Positions 7,800 through 13,586 of a stretch of 33,060 bases of DNA are shown piece after piece. Under the pieces are notes generated by a model. It was not told the origin of the DNA. It saw only the letters and a list, made by a program, of their open reading frames with translations, and ran no database searches. Position numbers and translations under genes: made by a program. This stretch comes from Planctomycetota bacterium. GTDB taxonomy: Bacteria > Planctomycetota > Brocadiia > JAADGH01. The stretch spans positions 1-33,060 of the forward strand of contig JAADGH010000004.1 of NCBI GenBank assembly GCA_013152475.1, read 5' to 3'. Each line of letters opens with the position of its first letter. The first letter of the stretch is position 1.

Positions 7800-8939
7800 C
7801 TATGGCTTCTTGATCGGCTCGGCGGCTCGCCTCTTGAGCTCCTCCTGGTTTTTCTGCATCAGCTCGATGGTGTCCTTGAGATCGTCCACCATCTGCTGAA
7901 TCTTGGCGTCGCCGCTTCTCAGCTTGATCATCTCCATGAGCTTGTCGGTCTGGCCGTCGAGATCGCGGATGAGGGCCTTCAGGCGGTCGGGAGCCGATGC
8001 GATGTCCCCTGCAAGGACCTCCATTTCGGTGGGCCTGTTGAGGAGCTTCCAGGGGTGGCGGCGGATGTCGGCGCTCAGGATCAAGAGGTTGGCGGTAATG
8101 TCTTTGGCGTTGCGCAAGGCGTCATTGATGGGCTTTCGGTTCTCGTCGAGGACAAGATTCGCCGTGCCCACGAACTTCTTGGCCTCGGCGACGGCGGCCC
8201 GAATATCTTTGATGCCCTCATCGAGTTGGTTGAAGAGACTGTCCAGGCGTCCGGACGCCCTCTTGATGTTCTTGATGGTGGCGGCGATGTTGTCCTTGTT
8301 TTCCGTGACGATCTGATGAATCCCCTTCACGGCCTTGTCGATGTGCTCGACGGTGGACCGAACGCCCGCTCTGTTTTCTTCGACGATGTTGTTGATCTTG
8401 CCGAAGGCGTTCTTGGCGTTTTGGCTGGCGTCGCGGATGTGGAGGAGGATTTCCTGGAACTGCTTGCGTTGCTCCTCGCCGAGCATCTGGCTCAGGTTGT
8501 CGAGGAGGGCGCCGGCCTTGTCGGCTACGTCCTGCAGCGTGGCGGTCTCGACGCCTTTGACCTCGATGGGGCCCTGGGTCTTTTCGACGGCGTCGCCGTC
8601 GCCGGGAAAGATTTCCACCGAGGCGATTCCCATCATCGTGACGGCCACCGTTGCCGTGCTGTCCTCGCGGATCACTTTATCCTTCAGGATGCTCATCCCG
8701 AGCCTGACCTTCTGCTTTTCCTGGTCGTACTCCACGGACGTCACCTTGCCTACCTCCATGCCGGCGTAGCGGACGGGGTCGTTGGGTTTGATGCCCTGAA
8801 CCCGGCTGAGATAGACGGCGATTTCCTGGCGCGGTTCAATATCCACGAATTTGCCGACTTTCATGATCATCGTGACGACAATGACAACGGCGAGGATGAT
8901 GACGATTCCGGCCCAGAGTTCCGAGCGAGTTTCTTCCAC
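7800..8939 (-). CDS. mlaD: MlaD-like MCE-domain lipid-transport protein with a long helical tail
   Basis: This 379-residue protein starts at GTG 8939, five bases after GGAG. Residues 8-29 form one transmembrane anchor (LWAGIVIILAVVIVVTMIM). The MCE domain follows at about 38-130: VYLSRVQGIKPNDPVRYAGMEVGKV is the typical MCE opening and VTMMGIASVEIFPGD the second signature. MCE rings bind and pass phospholipids between the two membranes. About 250 helical, coiled-coil-like residues follow (repeated heptads such as IDKAVKGIHQIVTENKDNIAATIKNI). E. coli MlaD is about 183 residues, so the tail is much longer than in the model system and is closer in plan to needle-forming MCE proteins. It lies after mlaF and before the radical SAM gene. 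Confidence 0.88.
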   Translation of the reverse strand: MEETRSELWAGIVIILAVVIVVTMIMKVGKFVDIEPRQEIAVYLSRVQGIKPNDPVRYAGMEVGKVTSVEYDQEKQKVRLGMSILKDKVIREDSTATVAVTMMGIASVEIFPGDGDAVEKTQGPIEVKGVETATLQDVADKAGALLDNLSQMLGEEQRKQFQEILLHIRDASQNAKNAFGKINNIVEENRAGVRSTVEHIDKAVKGIHQIVTENKDNIAATIKNIKRASGRLDSLFNQLDEGIKDIRAAVAEAKKFVGTANLVLDENRKPINDALRNAKDITANLLILSADIRRHPWKLLNRPTEMEVLAGDIASAPDRLKALIRDLDGQTDKLMEMIKLRSGDAKIQQMVDDLKDTIELMQKNQEELKRRAAEPIKKP

Positions 8940-8986
8940 CGAGTCTCCTTTCCATCGGATTACAGACTTTGGATCGCCGGTTACGG

Positions 8987-9808
8987 CTAATCCCCGACCA
9001 GGTCTTCAGAGTAGTCGGTCATTGACTTCCGCAGCGAGATCGGCCCGTCGGCCGCTCCGGAGATGAACTGCCTTACGAAGCGGTTCTTGCTGTTTCTTAT
9101 TTCCTCGGGTGTTCCCGTTTGCATCACTTTGCCGTCATAGAGCATGACAATTTTATCGGCGATCTTGAACGCGCTGACCATATCGTGGGTGACGACCATG
9201 GAAGTAACTCCCAGGCGCCTGCTCAGGTCCATGATGAGCTGGTCGATCACGCCGGCGACGATGGGGTCCAGCCCCGCCGTGGGCTCGTCGTAAAACAGGA
9301 TCTCGGGGTCCAGGGCGATGGCCCTGGCAAGGCCGACGCGCTTCTTCATTCCGCCGCTCAGAGCCGCTGGCATGAGGTAGTCGAAGTCCCGCAGGCCCAC
9401 CAGCTCCAGTTTCATTTTGACCATGATGTCGATGATATTTTCATCGAGGTCGGTATGCTCGCGCAGGGGGAGGGCCACGTTGTCGCCGACGGTCATGGAG
9501 TTGTAGAGCGCGCCCTGCTGAAAGAGGATGCCGAATCGCTTGCGGACCTCATTCATCTCGCGCTCTTTCATGGTGGTGATTTCCTGGCCGAAGAGTTTGA
9601 TGCTCCCCGAGTCGGGCGTGTAGGCGCCCACGATGTTCCGAAGCAGCGTGCTTTTGCCGCACCCGCTGGCGCCCATGATGACGAGCGTCTCTCCGGGCAT
9701 GGCCTTGAGGCTCACACGATCCAGCACCGTCCGCGGACCGAAGCTCTTCACCAAATCCGCCACTTGGACAACGGAGTCCTGGGGGTCTTTGTTGCTGTGG
9801 TGCGACAT
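8987..9808 (-). CDS. mlaF: MlaF-like ABC transporter ATPase
   Basis: A 273-residue cytoplasmic ATPase of the Mla phospholipid transporter. Walker A is GASGCGKST at residues 46-54, the ABC signature is LSGGMKKRVGLARA, and Walker B is EILFYDEPTAGLD, with the switch histidine in MVVTHDM. LSGGM, rather than the more usual LSGGQ, is typical of this subfamily. The ATG at 9808 lies five bases after the mlaE stop, so the two are translationally close. ATP hydrolysis here drives lipid movement through the MlaE dimer and the MCE ring. Confidence 0.93.
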   Translation of the reverse strand: MSHHSNKDPQDSVVQVADLVKSFGPRTVLDRVSLKAMPGETLVIMGASGCGKSTLLRNIVGAYTPDSGSIKLFGQEITTMKEREMNEVRKRFGILFQQGALYNSMTVGDNVALPLREHTDLDENIIDIMVKMKLELVGLRDFDYLMPAALSGGMKKRVGLARAIALDPEILFYDEPTAGLDPIVAGVIDQLIMDLSRRLGVTSMVVTHDMVSAFKIADKIVMLYDGKVMQTGTPEEIRNSKNRFVRQFISGAADGPISLRKSMTDYSEDLVGD

Positions 9809-9813
9809 GGCAG

Positions 9814-10611
9814 TTACAGGTTATAGGTGTAGAACATCGCCGTAAAGATGCAGTCCACGACGATGATCGAGACAATACAATTTACGACGGTGGACGTCGT
9901 GGCCTTTCCAACGCCTTCGGCGCCGCCATCGACGGAGAGCCCCTGGTAGCACGCGATGGTGGAGATGACGACGGCGAAGGCTTCGCTCTTCAGAAGTCCG
10001 GTAATAATGTCTTTGTTGCTGAGCGACTCAATCGTTCGGTCAATATAGAAACCGGGGGACATGTCAAGCACGGCCGTTCCCACCAGCATGCCGCCCAGAA
10101 CGCCGACGACATTCGCAATGGCCGTGAGCGCGGGAATCATGATCATGGTTGCGAAGACCCTCGGGACGACGAGAAACCATATCGGGTTCAAGGCGGAGGT
10201 TTCCAGGGCCAGGATTTCCTCGGAGACCTTCATCGTCCCCAGCTCTGCGGCGATCGCCGCGCCCGCGTAGCCCGACATGAGAATGGCGGTCAGCAGCGGG
10301 CCTAATTCCCTAACGGTGGCAATGCCCACCACGGTGGCCACGTACTGCATCACACCGAAGGTCTTCAGTACGTAGGCCATCTGCAGGGCAAGAATCAGAC
10401 CGACGACGGCTAAGACGAGGGCCGTGATGGGGATGGACCGTACGCCGACGCGGACCATCTGTAAGAAGGTGGCCCGCCACCGGAAGCGGTATCCCTGCCA
10501 GGGACCGATGAACGTCCATCGGAACGCATCCATAAGCAGATACCCCATGCCACCCAGTTTTCGGATCGTATCAATGCCCCCTCTACCGATGTTTTCTGCG
10601 AACTCCCTCAT
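9814..10611 (-). CDS. mlaE: MlaE-like permease of the lipid ABC transporter
   Basis: A 265-residue inner-membrane permease of the MlaE family. Family features include SIPITALVLAVVGLILALQMAYVLK in the first membrane segment, the coupling region GPLLTAILMSGYAGAAIAAELGTMKVSEEI, and EALALE-like LALETSALNPIWFLVVPRV, all strongly conserved in MlaE proteins. The C-terminus has the usual G..GVGKATTSTVVNC run. Its ATG overlaps the stop of the STAS gene by four bases (ATGA), so translation is probably coupled. The length fits the E. coli protein (about 260). Confidence 0.93.
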   Translation of the reverse strand: MREFAENIGRGGIDTIRKLGGMGYLLMDAFRWTFIGPWQGYRFRWRATFLQMVRVGVRSIPITALVLAVVGLILALQMAYVLKTFGVMQYVATVVGIATVRELGPLLTAILMSGYAGAAIAAELGTMKVSEEILALETSALNPIWFLVVPRVFATMIMIPALTAIANVVGVLGGMLVGTAVLDMSPGFYIDRTIESLSNKDIITGLLKSEAFAVVISTIACYQGLSVDGGAEGVGKATTSTVVNCIVSIIVVDCIFTAMFYTYNL

Positions 10612-10946
10612 GTTTTCTCCGAGCCAAGCGCGTCTTCCTCGGTGTCAAAGACCTCGAAGATGGTGTCCAGCCGTGTCATGACAAAGATATCTTTGATGTT
10701 GTCGTTCATGCCGGTCAGGCTCAAACGTCCGCCGTATTTTTTCACGCCTTGGAGACACTCGACAAGTGTAGCGAGGCCGGAGCTGTCGATGTAGTCCACA
10801 TTCTCCAGGTTCACAATAATCCGCTCGCTTTTCTCGCCCACCAGCACGACGAGATACCGCCGGAGCTCGGGGGACGTCTTCATGTCCACTTCACCCGAGA
10901 CCCTCACGATTATGGCCTGATCTGTTTTCCTCTGTTCCACTTCCAC
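10608..10946 (-). CDS. STAS-domain protein (anti-sigma-factor antagonist type; possible MlaB equivalent)
   Basis: A 112-residue single STAS domain. It starts at GTG 10946, with GGAGG nine bases upstream. The sequence follows SpoIIAA/RsbV proteins: AIIVRVSGEVDMKTSPELRRYL, then the conserved loop DYIDSSGLATL at residues 51-61. In SpoIIAA the serine of DSSG is the residue phosphorylated by the partner kinase, and both serines are kept here. It lies directly between an RsbW-like kinase gene and mlaE, overlapping mlaE by four bases. In E. coli the STAS protein MlaB binds MlaF and is required for transport, so this may be the MlaB counterpart, a member of a phospho-switch, or both. Confidence 0.88.
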   Translation of the reverse strand: MEVEQRKTDQAIIVRVSGEVDMKTSPELRRYLVVLVGEKSERIIVNLENVDYIDSSGLATLVECLQGVKKYGGRLSLTGMNDNIKDIFVMTRLDTIFEVFDTEEDALGSEKT

Positions 10947-10966
10947 GATGGTTGTCCTCCAGGGCG

Positions 10967-11407
10967 TCAGTCGTCGTTCGCCGTGCCGCTGGCGTTATCC
11001 GCCTTCCTCTTCTTCAGAATCACCTCGGTGCCGATTCTGTGGGTGAAATCGTACCGCACGTCGTCCACCAGGTTCTGCATCAGAAACACGCCGAGGCCGC
11101 CGGGGCGGATGTCGGCGAGATCGCGGGACCGGATCGTCGCCGGATTGGGCTTCGCCCCAAAGTCCCGGATGCGCACCTCCAGCCCGCCCGGGCGCATGAG
11201 GCAGCGCACGACGATCTTTCCGGCCTGGCCGCAGTAGCAATGCGTGATGACATTCGCACAGCCTTCGGCCGCCGCCAGGGCCAAGTCCTTGCCTTCCTTA
11301 TCCGGCAGCCCCGCGAGATTGGCGGCTTCTCCCACGAGGCCCCGCACAGCGCGCACATACTGCGCACTCGCAGGGATCGTCATAGACACGACCTCGTTCA
11401 AGGACAT
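10967..11407 (-). CDS. RsbW/SpoIIAB-like serine kinase (anti-sigma factor type)
   Basis: A 146-residue GHKL-type ATPase domain. The N-box is LALAAAEGCANVITHCY (E48, N52), the G1 region is RIRDFGAKPNP, and the G2 region is PGGLGVFLMQNLVDDV, the order found in RsbW and SpoIIAB. These proteins phosphorylate a STAS partner and, when free, bind a sigma factor. The STAS gene follows after 20 bases. The start is ATG 11407; ATG 11383 has a better-spaced GAGG and would remove eight residues. No sigma-factor gene is in the window, so a role in controlling the adjacent transporter is as plausible as control of transcription. It is the first gene of the Mla operon. Confidence 0.87.
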   Translation of the reverse strand: MSLNEVVSMTIPASAQYVRAVRGLVGEAANLAGLPDKEGKDLALAAAEGCANVITHCYCGQAGKIVVRCLMRPGGLEVRIRDFGAKPNPATIRSRDLADIRPGGLGVFLMQNLVDDVRYDFTHRIGTEVILKKRKADNASGTANDD

Positions 11408-11442
11408 CTCCTCGGGCGCCTCGGCCGTGAGTACAGAAGTTC

Positions 11443-11462
11443 AAGGATATGATAATATCCTT
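11443..11462. repeat. Perfect inverted repeat overlapping the Mla-operon -10 box
   Basis: Eight-base arms AAGGATAT and ATATCCTT flank a GATA spacer. The repeat covers the minus-strand -10 hexamer and the predicted transcription start, the position of a repressor operator. It is AT-rich in a GC-rich setting. Confidence 0.55.
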
Positions 11463-11481
11463 GGCGGCAACGACAAGTCAA
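11452..11481 (-). promoter_or_regulatory. Promoter of the kinase-STAS-Mla operon
   Basis: The minus strand reads TTGACT (11481-11476), an 18-base spacer, then TATTAT (11457-11452); each hexamer matches the sigma70 consensus at five of six positions. The predicted start is near 11445, about 40 bases before the kinase ATG. The -10 box lies inside a perfect inverted repeat. Confidence 0.62.
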
Positions 11482-11492
11482 GCAAAATTATG

Positions 11493-11520
11493 TTGACTTG
11501 CGGAGACGGCAGACTACAAT
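11493..11520 (+). promoter_or_regulatory. Promoter of the SPOR/TPR lipoprotein gene
   Basis: TTGACT (11493-11498), a 16-base spacer and TACAAT (11515-11520), each matching sigma70 at five of six positions. The predicted start near 11527 gives a leader of about 75 bases before the TTG start at 11601. It lies back to back with the Mla-operon promoter, with only 11 bases between the two -35 boxes. Confidence 0.62.
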
Positions 11521-11589
11521 AGACGCAAGGGGTGTGTATCGTTTCTCCGGAACCGCGCCTGTAGGGGCCTGTCGATGTGTCTGCCGATC

Positions 11590-11600
11590 GGGGAGAGAAG
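11590..11600 (+). promoter_or_regulatory. Ribosome-binding site selecting the TTG start at 11601
   Basis: GGGGAG at 11590-11595 is five bases before TTG 11601. The upstream in-frame GTG at 11577 has no comparable site, so the shorter protein is preferred. Confidence 0.55.
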
Positions 11601-12422
11601 TTGAGCTATCCAAGGTCGTTATCTATCCGACGCCGCTCCGGCGCCACCGCGATAATCGCTTGCCTTGTTGTCGTGGCGTGCGCCTCTTGCACCTGGTTCG
11701 TCAAGTCCGGTCCGCCCACCGACCCGCTGTATCAACAGGCCACCAAGCAGTTCCTCGCCCAGAGCTATCCGTCGGCCATGGCCACCTACACCAAGTATAT
11801 TGAAAGCGACAACGGGTCCGGCCACGCGGCTGACGCCTACTATGGACGCGGGATGTGCAGCTTTGCCCAGGGCAACTACTTCGCCGCGCGGCGGGATTTC
11901 GAGCGGTGTCTGAGCAAGACAAACGACAAGGACCTTCAGTCAGCGGCCCTTCTCCGGCTCGGGGAGTGCTACATGCGGGAGGAGAGGTTTCACAAAGCGG
12001 AGAACGTCTATCGGCGGCTTCTAAAGAAATTCCCCTATTCCGCCAAGCGAGACGACGTGCTGTACCTCCTCGGCGTCGCCTGCCTGCGACAGGCGAAATG
12101 GGACGAGGCTGAGAACTACCTCGGCCAGGTGATCCGGAACTACCCCTACTCCAGCCGGAAACCCCTGGCCCAGGAAAAGATGCCCGCCGAGGACCGATTC
12201 TTCTCCGTCCAGGTGGGCGCCTTTCAGACCCGGGAAAAGGCCGAATCAGTTCGGCAAGCACTTGCCAAGCGAAGGATCGAGTCCTTCATCCGTGTCATCA
12301 ACCGATCCGGAACATCCTTCTACTGCGTGCGAACGGGCCGTTTCTCCTCCTGGGACAAGGTGAAACAACACGCCCAGCAAGTGGAGGCGGCCGGCTTCAA
12401 AGGCGTGCTGAAAGTCCCGTGA
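11601..12422 (+). CDS. TPR lipoprotein with a C-terminal SPOR domain
   Basis: The protein is 273 residues from TTG 11601. After a basic N-terminus a hydrophobic segment (ATAIIACLVVVAC) ends in a lipobox-like VVAC, so it is probably a lipid-anchored envelope protein. Residues 45-175 contain three or four TPR-type repeats (YQQATKQFLAQSYPSAMATYTKYI, then LLRLGECYMREERFHKAENVYRRLLKKFP, then LYLLGVACLRQAKWDEAENYLGQVI). This resembles BamD and the outer-membrane TPR lipoproteins. Residues 198-273 form a SPOR domain (FFSVQVGAFQTREKAESVRQAL, then YCVRTGRFSSWDKVKQHAQQV), which binds denuded glycan strands of peptidoglycan, commonly at the division site. It is followed after 57 bases by miaA. A link to cell division or wall remodelling is an inference. 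Confidence 0.85.
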   Translation: MSYPRSLSIRRRSGATAIIACLVVVACASCTWFVKSGPPTDPLYQQATKQFLAQSYPSAMATYTKYIESDNGSGHAADAYYGRGMCSFAQGNYFAARRDFERCLSKTNDKDLQSAALLRLGECYMREERFHKAENVYRRLLKKFPYSAKRDDVLYLLGVACLRQAKWDEAENYLGQVIRNYPYSSRKPLAQEKMPAEDRFFSVQVGAFQTREKAESVRQALAKRRIESFIRVINRSGTSFYCVRTGRFSSWDKVKQHAQQVEAAGFKGVLKVP

Positions 12423-12466
12423 TCCCCGCGATGGGCGATCTCCCGCGTCCTGCCGCCCCTTGACAT

Positions 12467-12479
12467 GGAGAGCCCGTCC
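12467..12479 (+). promoter_or_regulatory. Ribosome-binding site selecting the miaA start at 12480
   Basis: GGAG at 12467-12470 is nine bases before ATG 12480. The in-frame ATG at 12465 overlaps this site and has no Shine-Dalgarno sequence of its own. Confidence 0.55.
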
Positions 12480-13415
12480 ATGGACAGACTTGCCCTCCTA
12501 ACCGGTCCGACAGCCAGCGGCAAGAGCGCCGCCGCCATGGTGATCGCCGAGCGCATCGGCGCAGAGATCGTCAGCTTCGATTCCATGCAGGTCTACCGGG
12601 GGATGGACATCGGCACGGCAAAGCCGACCGCCGAGGAGCAAAAGCGCATCCGCCATCACCTTGTCGACATTCTGGACCCTTCCGAGGAGTACAGCCTCGG
12701 GCGGTTTGTTGAAGACGCCGGCCGGGCCATCGAGGAAATTCGCAGTCGCGGGAAGACGCCAATCGCCGTCGGGGGAACCGCCCTCTACATCCAAGGATTC
12801 CTGAAGGGGGTGTTCGCGGGACCGTCGGCCGACTGGGCCTTTCGCCGGGAACTGAAAGCACGCGCCCAGGCCGAGGGTGCAGAGGTCCTGTATGCCGAGC
12901 TGCGCGAGGTGGACCCCGCGTATGCCCGAAAGATTCATCGGAACGACCTGCGGAGAATCCTCCGGGCGCTGGAGGTCTATCATGCCACCGACACGCCTTT
13001 TTCCGAGCTTCACCGGCAGTTTGACCGCGAACAGGGCGCGCGCCCCTGTCGGGGGGTTGTGCTGGACCGGGACCGGCAGGACCTGCACCATCGCATCAAC
13101 CGTCGGGTGGAGCGGATGTTCGAGGAGGGCTTGGTGGAGGAGGTCCGGCGGCTGCTGGCCCTCCCCGGCGGGCTGGGGCGCAGCGCGAGGCAGGCGCTGG
13201 GGTACAGGCAGGTGATCGAGCACGTTGAAGGGAGGATGGACCTCCACCACACGATCGTTGCGGTGAAGAAGGGCACCCGGCAGTTTGCCAAGCGCCAGCT
13301 CACGTGGTTCCGGCGGTTTCGAGACTTCCGATGGGTTTCTGTGGACCCGGAGGCCTCCCCCGAGGCGATGGCGGATCGAACCCTTGCAGAATTGGGTTGC
13401 GGGAGAGACGAATGA
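12480..13415 (+). CDS. miaA: tRNA dimethylallyltransferase (isopentenyl-tRNA transferase)
   Basis: A 311-residue enzyme, close to the usual length of about 310. It transfers the dimethylallyl group to N6 of A37 in tRNAs that read codons starting with U. The P-loop GPTASGKSA lies at residues 9-17, followed by the family signatures DSMQVYRGMDIGTAKPT, HHLVDILDP, GGTALYIQ, and the C-terminal QALGYRQVIEH and TRQFAKRQLTWFRR motifs. The last is the tRNA-binding QxTWFR element. It follows the SPOR lipoprotein gene and probably shares its transcript. No miaB is seen in the window. Confidence 0.96.
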   Translation: MDRLALLTGPTASGKSAAAMVIAERIGAEIVSFDSMQVYRGMDIGTAKPTAEEQKRIRHHLVDILDPSEEYSLGRFVEDAGRAIEEIRSRGKTPIAVGGTALYIQGFLKGVFAGPSADWAFRRELKARAQAEGAEVLYAELREVDPAYARKIHRNDLRRILRALEVYHATDTPFSELHRQFDREQGARPCRGVVLDRDRQDLHHRINRRVERMFEEGLVEEVRRLLALPGGLGRSARQALGYRQVIEHVEGRMDLHHTIVAVKKGTRQFAKRQLTWFRRFRDFRWVSVDPEASPEAMADRTLAELGCGRDE

Positions 13416-13452
13416 CGTCGTCTGGAAAAGCACAAAAGGGGCAAATTTTTGC

Positions 13453-13481
13453 TTGACATGGCCTTTGCGGGCACATAGAAT
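13453..13481 (+). promoter_or_regulatory. Near-consensus sigma70 promoter of the secretin/pilus operon
   Basis: TTGACA (13453-13458), an exact 17-base spacer and TAGAAT (13476-13481). Only one base of the two hexamers departs from consensus, making this the best promoter in the window. The predicted start is near 13488, leaving a leader of about 100 bases before ATG 13587. Confidence 0.75.
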
Positions 13482-13528
13482 GTCTTGCCTTACGTGGCCG
13501 ACCATATCCATAAACGTTATCTCCGTTC

Positions 13529-13562
13529 GGAGGGATCAACGGGTATGCGGACCATGCCCTGA
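13529..13562 (+). promoter_or_regulatory. Leader with a hairpin and a possible five-codon uORF
   Basis: In the leader of the secretin operon GGGTATG (13541-13547) can pair with CATGCCC (13553-13559) around a five-base loop. The same place holds a tiny frame M-R-T-M-P-stop (13545-13562), with GGAGGG ten bases upstream at 13529-13534. Either could tune translation of the first gene; both could be chance. Confidence 0.3.
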
Positions 13563-13586
13563 GGCCTGGGAGGATATGCATTCGAG

